A stretch of 42,967 nucleotides of DNA, from contig CAYUIQ010000044.1 of NCBI GenBank assembly GCA_964444795.1, forward strand, positions 1 through 42,967. The letters are read 5' to 3'. The position numbers and the translations under genes are program-made. The notes beneath the pieces were generated by a model. It saw only the letters and a list, made by a program, of their open reading frames with translations. It was not told where the DNA came from and did no database searches. The DNA comes from JABMRP01 sp964444795 (GTDB taxonomy: Bacteria; Planctomycetota; Planctomycetia; Pirellulales; Thermoguttaceae). This document shows positions 25,700-32,924 of this stretch, piece after piece. The stretch's first letter is position 1; every line of letters starts with the position of its first letter.

Positions 25700-26689
25700 T
25701 CAGTCTTCCGCTGCGTGGTCGTTGCGTACGCAGCGGAAGCCCAGGTGCCCGTAGGCCGAGTCGGGGGGGTAGTGGCTGCGGGTCGAGACTTTGTAGCCGG
25801 CGCAGTAGTTTTCCGCACAGAGCCACGATCCCCCACGTAAAACACGGGCTTCCCCCTCGTTCGGACCGGTCGGGTTCTGCTGGGAAGCCGCCCGATAGGC
25901 ATCTTCGGCGAATCGATCGGCACACCACTCCCAGACGTTGCCCGACATGTCGTACAGCGCGTAACGATTCGGCGGAAACGACATCACCGGCGCCATGCGG
26001 GGGAAACCGTCGGCGGCCAGATTCTCGTCGGGAAACCAACCTTGCCAGTAGTTCCCCTGGTACTCTCCGCCGGGTATTTCCTCGAAACCCCAGGAAAACT
26101 CGGCCTCGCGCAATCCGCCCCGGGCCGCATACTCCCACTCGGCTTCGGTCGGTAACCGCTTGCCCGCCCATTGGGCATACGCCCGGGCGTCGTGCCAGGA
26201 AACTTGCACCACGGGCAGGTCGTCGGCATGAACGATCGTCGTGTCGGGTCCGCCCGGATGTTGCCAATCGGCCCCGGCCACCTCGTTCCACCGGCCGGCT
26301 GCGGTGTCGAAGACCCACGCCTTGCCGTGCTGCTCGGCGGTGGTCATGTAGCCGGTTCGGGCGACGAACCGGGCGAACTGCCGGTTGGTTACCTCGTGGG
26401 TATCGAGCCAGAAGGAATCGACCGTTACCTCGTGTGACGGACGTTCGCACGCGTAGGGCGACCGATCGTTGCCCATGCGAAACGTACCGCCGGCGATGTG
26501 GATCATCTGCCCGGGAGAATGTGGGAGGGTCGCCGTCGGCTGTGGCTTACGGTTGCGATCGAACGGGCCGAACAGGAAGACCGACGCGCCGAGCCCGACG
26601 GCGGCAAGGGCAACGACCACGGCCGCCAGCAGACGCCCCGATCGCCGAGGGCGAGGGTGTGTCGTCGGGCGTTGGCTTGTCTTGGCCAT
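25700..26689 (-). CDS. Membrane-anchored formylglycine-generating enzyme (FGE/SUMF1) family protein
   Basis: 329 residues from the ATG at 26689, which has AGGAGG 7 nt upstream (an in-frame TTG at 26695 is less likely). A basic N-terminus and one membrane helix (~19-43, LLAAVVVALAAVGLGASVFL) are followed by an FGE-sulfatase domain: GGTFRMGNDRSPYACERPSH, YEVTNRQF-type DTHEVTNRQFARFV, PVVQVSWHDARAYAQWAGKR, RLPTEAEWEYAARGG, DMSGNVWEWCAD and LRGGSWLC. Cys291 and Cys296 (CAENYC) align with the copper-binding catalytic pair of true FGEs, which oxidise a sulfatase cysteine to formylglycine. Many bacterial members of this superfamily lack both cysteines, so activity is plausible here. No sulfatase gene is present in the window. 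A 7-bp hairpin with a GGTT loop overlaps the stop codon (25684-25701). 48 nt separate it from the upstream rhomboid gene. Confidence 0.9.
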   Translation of the reverse strand: MAKTSQRPTTHPRPRRSGRLLAAVVVALAAVGLGASVFLFGPFDRNRKPQPTATLPHSPGQMIHIAGGTFRMGNDRSPYACERPSHEVTVDSFWLDTHEVTNRQFARFVARTGYMTTAEQHGKAWVFDTAAGRWNEVAGADWQHPGGPDTTIVHADDLPVVQVSWHDARAYAQWAGKRLPTEAEWEYAARGGLREAEFSWGFEEIPGGEYQGNYWQGWFPDENLAADGFPRMAPVMSFPPNRYALYDMSGNVWEWCADRFAEDAYRAASQQNPTGPNEGEARVLRGGSWLCAENYCAGYKVSTRSHYPPDSAYGHLGFRCVRNDHAAED

Positions 26690-26737
26690 GAGCAAACCTC
26701 CTTGTTTGCGGGACGGGCAGGCTTCGGGTCGGGACGA

Positions 26738-27577
26738 TCAGTCGCGACGGTTCTGGTATTTCTTGCTGGCGTTTTGGAGAATGCGGCGTTCTTTTCGGCT
26801 GAGGCTGGATTCGCCTTCGCGGTGAATCTTTTCCAGAATCTCGTCGACCTGGGCGCTGAGTTTATCGTCGGGCTCTTCCTCGTCGGGCCGGTGAATGCGC
26901 AACCTGGGCCGCCGCGAGATCTTCAGCCAGGAGAACCATCGCTCGTAAAACCGGCCGAGGTTCCATTGCTGCTGGAAATAGAGGAAGGCCAGTGCCGCCC
27001 CGGCCAGATGCGCCTCGACGGCCACCCGCTCGTCCCGCACACCCAGCAGATCATTGAGAACAACAAACACACCGAGAAACCAAGCAGGGATCGGGATCAC
27101 AAAGAACAGCAGGATTGTTTGCCGGGGGAAGTTCAAGGCGAAGAGCACGATCACGCCCACCACCGCTCCAGAGGCACCGATGACCGTATCCTCAGCATTG
27201 CCTTGCAGTGTGTTGACCACGGCAAAAACGACGCCCGCGGCGACGATCATCGTCAGATACAGCCGCACGAATTCGCGCGTGCCGTATCGACGCTCGACCT
27301 CGCGCCCCAGGAAGAACAGCCCCAGCATGTTACCCAGAATATGGCCCATGCTCAGCGAATGGGCGAAGCCGTAGGTGAGGAACTGCCACCAGAGCCAGGG
27401 CCGGCCCAACGCTCCCACTTCCAGGGCCATCAGCTTGCTCAACCCACCCTCAATGAAGCTGTCGACCACCCATAGGGCCACATTGATCAGGATGATCGTG
27501 GTGACGGCGGTTCGCGGGGCCTTCAGCGTGAAGCCTGGCTGTTGCTCGCGATAGTAGTCTCGATCGTAAATGCCCAT
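26738..27577 (-). CDS. Rhomboid-family intramembrane serine protease
   Basis: 279 residues with about six membrane helices. The catalytic dyad is Ser136 in GASGAVVG and His190 in VEAHLAGAALAF; the oxyanion-side His79/Asn83 motif appears in HILGNMLGLFFLG, and the region after it (GREVERRYGTREF) is the standard amphipathic loop. A charged cytoplasmic C-terminal tail (~225-279, KLSAQVDEILEKIHREG and SLSRKERRILQNASKKY) is common in bacterial rhomboids. It cleaves membrane proteins within the bilayer. The ATG at 27577 is chosen because the protein begins at a conserved-looking MGIYDRDYYRE; GGAAG lies about 11 nt upstream. A TTG at 27622 in the same frame is unlikely. It is probably co-transcribed with the FGE-like gene downstream. 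Confidence 0.92.
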   Translation of the reverse strand: MGIYDRDYYREQQPGFTLKAPRTAVTTIILINVALWVVDSFIEGGLSKLMALEVGALGRPWLWWQFLTYGFAHSLSMGHILGNMLGLFFLGREVERRYGTREFVRLYLTMIVAAGVVFAVVNTLQGNAEDTVIGASGAVVGVIVLFALNFPRQTILLFFVIPIPAWFLGVFVVLNDLLGVRDERVAVEAHLAGAALAFLYFQQQWNLGRFYERWFSWLKISRRPRLRIHRPDEEEPDDKLSAQVDEILEKIHREGESSLSRKERRILQNASKKYQNRRD

Positions 27578-28030
27578 GTCGGTTGAACTTCCAGACCCTT
27601 GCGAACCACCCTGCCAGACCAATGCGGAGCACGCCCCCCGAACGAAGTAACAACGACGACGGCGGCGACTCCTGCCCCCTTTTTATTCGTTGCGCGGTTC
27701 CATGGAAAGACTAGATCATGGCACAGGGGTGTGCGGGGAGATGGGTCGGAGAGCCCCAGAATGGCGAATGGGTCGAGGATTCTTGGCTGAGAACCCATCT
27801 GCAGAGTGGTTTGCATTGACTCGCAATGGCGATTGCGGAAATCCCGCCCCATTGAGCAAGCGGCCTGACGATTTAGCAGCCCGAAGCGTCAGCGAGGACG
27901 GAAGAGACGGCCTCGCTGACGCTTCGGGTTACTATGCACGCACTATCCTGCGTGAATCCGATGAGATCGACCGGCCGCGAGCTCGGTGGGAGCGGACGCG
28001 CCAAGTAGTCCCCGGTCCCTAATCCCTACC
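27578..28030. other. Intergenic region with a palindromic repeat
   Basis: No coding region is supported in these 453 bp. The only clear structure is an 18-bp perfect inverted repeat at 27880-27928. No promoter with both boxes in good form was found for the rhomboid gene. Confidence 0.55.
27880..27928. repeat. 18-bp perfect inverted repeat (REP-like palindrome)
   Basis: CCCGAAGCGTCAGCGAGG (27880-27897) and its exact reverse complement (27911-27928) flank a 13-nt loop. There is no T tract. It lies about 100 nt beyond the stop of the minus-strand gene at 28031. It has no similarity to the 74-bp element and looks like a separate dispersed family. Confidence 0.75.
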
Positions 28031-29530
28031 TTACGGTTGACCACCGGCGGCGATCTGCGTTCGTTGGTTAATCCGCTCGGCCGCTTCGAGTTGCAGGGCG
28101 GCGATTTTTCTGGCCATCAGCAGGTTCTTCCCGGCCACGTCGTTGACCGCGGCCTGTTTTTCGGCCAGAAGAGCATCGAGCCGATCGCGATGGGTGGTGA
28201 GCCAAGCGATTTCTTTCGCGGAGCGGTCCAACTGCTTGCCCACGTCGGCGATAAGTTTCTCGCGAAAGGTCACTTCCACTTCGGCGTCCGCCACCGTCCA
28301 GTCCAGGACCTCTTGTCGGAGTTGGATCCTTCGGGTCTGGTCGACCCAGTGCGAATGATGGACGAAGAATTCCTTGAAGTCGGCGCCGGGGTCTTGCAGG
28401 CGTCGTTTGAAGTAGCGCACCGGTTCTCCGCCGTCGGCCGATTCGCGCTTGGCGATCAGCATCGCCTTACCTTCCTGCTTGGTGAGGTAATTGGTGAGAT
28501 ACGTGGATTGGTCCACATCGCTCAAAGCGAGCACCTCGGCTGGCGTGAATACCTCGATGGTTTGGAGGACATCCGTCTTGAACCCATCCAACTCATCGTC
28601 GTCGACCGCTTCATCGACCGCTCTGTCGACCTCGTTTTCCAATGCTTCCGGCGAGACCGCCGCCGGATCTCCGCCCTGGGCCAGCTTTTGGCGGGCGTCG
28701 GCGAACATCTTCGCCAGATCCTCGGGCGGCAGGCTCAGCCGCTTGAGAATCGAATCGGGTAGTTCGTCGACCGTTTTGCCGTCGGCCAGATACAAGTGAA
28801 CGTGCTCGGGTTGGATCAGGTCTCGGATCTCATCCTCGGTCAGTTCGGTAAACAGGTCGTGCCGATCGGGAGGTATCGACTGGCGAATCATCCAGGGGCC
28901 CCTGCTGTTTTGAAGCCGCTCGAAATCGATCGCATCGCCGAGTGCGCGAGCTTCGTAGGCCTGCCGGTACAGCGTCTCCCTGAGCTTCACCTGCTCGTCC
29001 AGCGGCTTCGCTTTATCCGCGTCGGACAACTCCGGCTGAACGACCGCTCGGGTCGGCCGCACGTCCACCTCGCGCTCTTGGTCCGCCTTGACCACCTCGA
29101 ATTCGCCCAAGTAGGTTTGCCCCGGGTCGCCCATTCGCCCAATCGAGTCGTCGGGCTGTTCAAAGATCTGGACCACCATCCCCTCGAACATCTTGTGAGG
29201 GTCGGGAGAACTTATGTCGATGGTGAACGATGGAGCGTTCGGGATAATCGATCGAGGGCGGGGCATGCAATCGGTCCAGATCCGTTGGCGACCGGTCATC
29301 ACGCTGCTGAGCTTGAGTTGCAGTCGTTGGATACCCGGCTGATTCGAATCGCCCTTCACCCCGTCGACCAATTGGCTTCGCCGTTGTTCGGCTGTCTCGA
29401 TACGCGCTTCGAAGTCGGCGGCTTTGTCCCGCCAGTGGTCTTCGATTTTGAGTTGGCGCATCGCCAGATAGGCAAACGCCACTGCGGCCGGGAAGATCAG
29501 CCCGAGCAGAATCTTGTTCCAAATGCTCAT
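28031..29530 (-). CDS. Membrane-anchored coiled-coil protein of unknown function
   Basis: 499 residues. The N-terminus MSIWNKILLGLIFPAAVAFA gives one membrane helix (~6-24), followed at once by a charged coiled coil (~30-60, HWRDKAADFEARIETAEQRR). A middle part contains a beta-rich stretch (VQIFEQPDDSIGRMGDPGQT, then YLGEFEVVKADQEREVDV) that may pack as a small barrel. The C-terminal third is helical, with KFREKLIADVGK-type and AWLTTHRDRLDALLAEKQAA heptads. I do not recognise a family; the composition suits a bitopic protein anchored in the inner membrane with its body outside the cytoplasm. The start fits the helix position. A good promoter lies at 29621-29649. It is transcribed in the same direction as the rhomboid gene, but 450 bp away. 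Confidence 0.8.
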   Translation of the reverse strand: MSIWNKILLGLIFPAAVAFAYLAMRQLKIEDHWRDKAADFEARIETAEQRRSQLVDGVKGDSNQPGIQRLQLKLSSVMTGRQRIWTDCMPRPRSIIPNAPSFTIDISSPDPHKMFEGMVVQIFEQPDDSIGRMGDPGQTYLGEFEVVKADQEREVDVRPTRAVVQPELSDADKAKPLDEQVKLRETLYRQAYEARALGDAIDFERLQNSRGPWMIRQSIPPDRHDLFTELTEDEIRDLIQPEHVHLYLADGKTVDELPDSILKRLSLPPEDLAKMFADARQKLAQGGDPAAVSPEALENEVDRAVDEAVDDDELDGFKTDVLQTIEVFTPAEVLALSDVDQSTYLTNYLTKQEGKAMLIAKRESADGGEPVRYFKRRLQDPGADFKEFFVHHSHWVDQTRRIQLRQEVLDWTVADAEVEVTFREKLIADVGKQLDRSAKEIAWLTTHRDRLDALLAEKQAAVNDVAGKNLLMARKIAALQLEAAERINQRTQIAAGGQP

Positions 29531-29950
29531 CGAACGCCTCTAAATGTGTCCGCCCGTCGGCGTCCCAGGTGGTTCAATCCACACAGTTTGCCGAGAATTC
29601 GCAAGAACTCCTATCCTTCGATGGTATTCAGGCTGAGAAGGGGTGTCAAGTTTGTGTCTTGTCTTTCCTTGCCGGGTCTTGGCGGAGTTCCCGCAGCCAT
29701 ATCGCCCAACCCCTACCCCCCGGATAACCGATATAATCGTTCAAGTTTAACTCAACGGAACCCGAATGAGTTAGATGTCTGAACGCATACACCGCGCGGG
29801 CGGTCCACATCCGAGGGGCCGTCCATGTCGCCATGACGCCCCGAGGCTAGATCCGCCGTGGTAGTTACTCCCACTCGAACCCTCAGTGAACCACCCTTCG
29901 GAGGGGCTGCAACGGCGTCTCATTCCACCGCCGGCCGAAGAACCCGTGTT
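29531..29950. other. Divergent intergenic region before the efflux operon
   Basis: 420 bp without a supported gene. It holds the promoter at 29621-29649 for the minus-strand gene. On the plus side TATAAT occurs at 29732-29737 without a -35 box, and GGAAC-N16-TCTGA (29757-29782) is a weak ECF-like candidate for the efflux operon. Confidence 0.5.
29621..29649 (-). promoter_or_regulatory. Sigma70-type promoter for the 499-residue membrane protein
   Basis: On the minus strand: TTGACA (29649-29644), a 17-nt spacer, TACCAT (29626-29621). The -35 box is perfect and the -10 box matches 4 of 6. The leader would be about 85 nt. Confidence 0.65.
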
Positions 29951-32614
29951 ATGAATCGACCGGGTGATTGGCGACGAGCGCTGGTCGTTTGGTGCGTATC
30001 GAGCCGGCTGGTTTGCGTCTTTGGCTTGCTGGGGCTGCTCGCCGGTGGTTGCTCTCGGGCGGAGTACCGTCGCCAGGCAGACCAGGACGTCAAGCGGTTG
30101 GTCGATTGCGCCTCGCAGGATCCGCGTTGGCCATTGGAAGATTTCACCATCTCGGTCGACCCGAGGTCTCGATATTTCGATCCGGCCCCCCCCGATTGCC
30201 CGCCGATGCCTGCCGACGATCCCACGTCGCACAAGCTGATGCATTGCGTCGACTGCAAGCCGGGTTGGCCATGCTGGCATCGCGGCGGAACGACGGACCA
30301 GCGAGAGAACCCGGCGTGGGAGGCTTTCTTACCCCAAGACGAGTCGGGCCAGATTCTTCTCGATCAGGAAACGGCCGTCGAGGTCGCCCTGGTTCATTCG
30401 CCCGACTATCGCCAGCAATGGGAGAATCTCTACCTATCGGCTCTGGACGTCAGCTTCCAGCGATTCCAGTTCGATACCCAGTTCTTCGGCGGTAACCTGA
30501 CCGACTTCGCGGCCCTCGGGCCGGTTGCCGGCGGTGGGGCTTCGACGAGCGACCTGGGAACCGTCACCAATTTGCAGATGCAGAAGCTCTTTGCCACCGG
30601 CGGGCAGTTGGTCGTCGATCTGGCCAATTCGCTGGTTTGGCAGTTTGCCGGACCGGACGACTACGCGGCAACCAGTTTGGCCTCGTTCGCCCTGGTCCAA
30701 CCCTTGCTGCGGGCCGGCGGACGGCAGGTCGTGATGGAGCAACTGACCGACAGCGAGCGGGCCCTCTTGGCCAACGTGCGGCAGATGGAACGTTTCCGCC
30801 GCGGGTTTTACGTCGAGGTGATCACCGGCCGAAATCCGGGACTGGGAGCCTCCCGCGGTGGGATCAGTCTTGGGGCCGTGCTCACCGGGTCGGGGTTCGG
30901 TGCCAGCGGTCTCCTCGGGCTGTTGGAACAGCAAGTGCGTATCCGCAACGAACGAGATAATGTTGATGCTCTGCGAGAGAACCTCGATCGGTTGAGGGCC
31001 AATTACGACGCCGAGCAGATCAATCTATTCCAGGTAGATCAAGGCTGGCAGGCCCTGCTGGCCGGACAGAGTACGCTCCTGGGGCTCGAACAGAACTACC
31101 AGAACACCTTCGATTCGTACAAGATCCTGCTGGGATTGCCTCCGGAATTAGAGGCCACGATCCGCGATCCTCTGCTGGAACCGTTCGATCTGATCGACCC
31201 GGCCTTGACGGCCGCGCGAAATGCCGTTCGGGACGCCATCGTCGACGCGGCTGAAGCCACGGGCAACGCGCCAACCGCCGAGCAAATCATCGCGATGGTT
31301 CGCGAGCAGTTGGCTACCGTGGAGGAAGATATCGAGAGACTGCACCAGGCGGTGCCTCGTCGCAGCCAGACTCTCCTGCGACTTTCCGAGCGCGAAGAGG
31401 TGCGGCGCCGCAACGTGGAAAAAGAAGCGTTCAGCGTGGAAGCACTGAAACAGCGCGTCGACGATCTGCAGTGGACTTTCGACCACGAGACGCCCCCGGA
31501 CGGGGGCGAATTGTCGGTCAAGGAGCGTATTCTCATCGTCCTGGCGACTCTTGAGCAACAGCAGGCGGCCGGGGCCGCTCTCGACGGGTCGCTGAAGACC
31601 CTGAAAGATCAATTGGTCGAGTTGTCGCTGATTCAGGCGGAAGCCCGGCTCGACTCGATCGATCTGGTTTCCGTGGAACTTGAAGCCGCGGAGGCCCTGG
31701 AGATCGCCCGAAGCCAACGTCGCGACTGGATGAACGCCCGGGCGGCGGTTGTCGACCAGTGGCGCCAGATCGAGGTGGCGGCCAACGCCCTGCAGAGCGA
31801 TCTGGATCTGACCTTCAGCGGCGACCTGAGCACGACGGACAACAACCCGATTCGCTTTCGCGGCACCAACGGAAGGCTTCGCGTGGGGTTGGAATTCGAT
31901 GCCCCTTTGGCGCGGTTGGCCGAGCGAAACGCCTATCGAGAAACGCTGATCCAATACCAGCAGACGCGGCGCGATTACTACACGCTGGAGGATCGGATCT
32001 ACGGCAGCCTGCGCGAACTGATCCGCGGCATTCGGCTCAATCAACTCGACTTCGAGGTACAGCGCGAAGCGGTCCGCGTGGCCATCCGAAAGGCCGATCT
32101 GGCCCAGAGAGAACTCAACGCACCGTTGCGCAAGGGCGAGAAAAAGAGCAATACGGCGGCCCGAGACGTCATCGATTCGCTCAACGGCCTGCTTCGCGCG
32201 CGCAACAGCATGTTGAGCGTGTGGGTCAACTACGAAGCGCGGCGTCTCAATCTCGATCTCGATCTGGGGACCATGGAGTTGGACGAGCGAGGGATTTGGA
32301 TCGACCCGGGCTCCGTGGGCCTATTGCGTCCCATGGCCCCCGTAGGGCCGGAGCAGATCCCCGCGCCCGCACCATTACCGCGGACCGTGGCCCGGCGAAC
32401 CGAGTCGGCGGTCGAACCGCCGGCGATCGTCTTGCCCGCCTCGGCCGAGGTGGCGGTTCCCGCCACGGACGAGGTGCCCATCGGAGTCTCCGTCGAGCCC
32501 CTGAAGGAGGCCCCCGTCGAGATCCTCGACAAGCCCATCGGCCAACAACGTTCCACCGAACGTCCGCCGGCATCCGCGCCGGTCTACGTGCCGGAGCCCT
32601 TGGCCACTTCTTAG
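29951..32614 (+). CDS. TolC-like outer-membrane efflux lipoprotein
   Basis: 887 residues from the ATG at 29951. The N-terminal helix ends in LLGLLAGGC, a lipobox with Cys34 as the lipidated residue; the frame is open 31 codons further to a GTG at 29858, but that would bury the signal. The body shows outer-membrane efflux features: ETAVEVALVHSPDYRQQWEN and LYLSALDVSFQRFQFDTQFF near the start, then long amphipathic helices (RERDNVDALRENLDRLRANY-type) in two repeats, and GDLSTTDNNPIRFRGTNGRL before a second helical pair. At nearly 890 residues it is about twice TolC size, with an extra helical insert in the middle (~440-570) and a Pro-rich C-terminal tail. It would form the exit duct for the adaptor and MacB-like pump encoded downstream. 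Confidence 0.87.
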   Translation: MNRPGDWRRALVVWCVSSRLVCVFGLLGLLAGGCSRAEYRRQADQDVKRLVDCASQDPRWPLEDFTISVDPRSRYFDPAPPDCPPMPADDPTSHKLMHCVDCKPGWPCWHRGGTTDQRENPAWEAFLPQDESGQILLDQETAVEVALVHSPDYRQQWENLYLSALDVSFQRFQFDTQFFGGNLTDFAALGPVAGGGASTSDLGTVTNLQMQKLFATGGQLVVDLANSLVWQFAGPDDYAATSLASFALVQPLLRAGGRQVVMEQLTDSERALLANVRQMERFRRGFYVEVITGRNPGLGASRGGISLGAVLTGSGFGASGLLGLLEQQVRIRNERDNVDALRENLDRLRANYDAEQINLFQVDQGWQALLAGQSTLLGLEQNYQNTFDSYKILLGLPPELEATIRDPLLEPFDLIDPALTAARNAVRDAIVDAAEATGNAPTAEQIIAMVREQLATVEEDIERLHQAVPRRSQTLLRLSEREEVRRRNVEKEAFSVEALKQRVDDLQWTFDHETPPDGGELSVKERILIVLATLEQQQAAGAALDGSLKTLKDQLVELSLIQAEARLDSIDLVSVELEAAEALEIARSQRRDWMNARAAVVDQWRQIEVAANALQSDLDLTFSGDLSTTDNNPIRFRGTNGRLRVGLEFDAPLARLAERNAYRETLIQYQQTRRDYYTLEDRIYGSLRELIRGIRLNQLDFEVQREAVRVAIRKADLAQRELNAPLRKGEKKSNTAARDVIDSLNGLLRARNSMLSVWVNYEARRLNLDLDLGTMELDERGIWIDPGSVGLLRPMAPVGPEQIPAPAPLPRTVARRTESAVEPPAIVLPASAEVAVPATDEVPIGVSVEPLKEAPVEILDKPIGQQRSTERPPASAPVYVPEPLATS

Positions 32615-32924
32615 AACGTGTTTTGGAACTCGTACGACGGGCTTCCCAGCCCGTCGATTCATTTCGGGCACGCTGCAATTCGACGGGCTGGGAAGCCCAT
32701 CGTACAAGGCCCACTCGCGGCCAGTGGCATTTCAAACCCCGTCCTTGGCCCGGGATCCGTGTTTTTCATCACGTTCCCACCGCGCCCCCCTCTTCTGGAG
32801 GGGCACCGAGACGTGACGTAGCCGCGTCGCTCGGTTAAGATGGAGTTGGGGAGAATCGGGAATTCAAGAGTTTTGCAGCCCGCGCTGGGACGCGGCGTGG
32901 AAGGTACGCAACGGAAGTGTCGAA
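32615..32924. other. Spacer inside the efflux gene cluster
   Basis: 310 bp between the outer-membrane gene and the adaptor gene. It holds copy 2 of the 74-bp palindrome (32632-32705) and a short hairpin, CCCCTC/GAGGGG (32787-32803). No gene is seen. Whether transcription passes through is open. Confidence 0.55.
32632..32705. repeat. 74-bp REP/MITE-like palindromic element, copy 2
   Basis: Arms 32632-32657 and 32680-32705 are 26 nt each (one mismatch) around a 22-nt loop. It is an inverted copy of 7492-7565 and starts 17 nt after the stop codon of the efflux gene. Relative to its upstream gene it has the same orientation as copy 1. Confidence 0.85.

Noticed and set aside
29732..29737. Perfect TATAAT box upstream of the efflux operon
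   Set aside because: No acceptable -35 box at 15-19 nt; single hexamers arise by chance.
29757..29782. GGAAC-N16-TCTGA, similar to sigmaE-type promoters
   Set aside because: The spacer is slightly shorter than the sigmaE consensus and the -35 extension is CC instead of TT. Kept only as a weak possibility in the intergenic entry.
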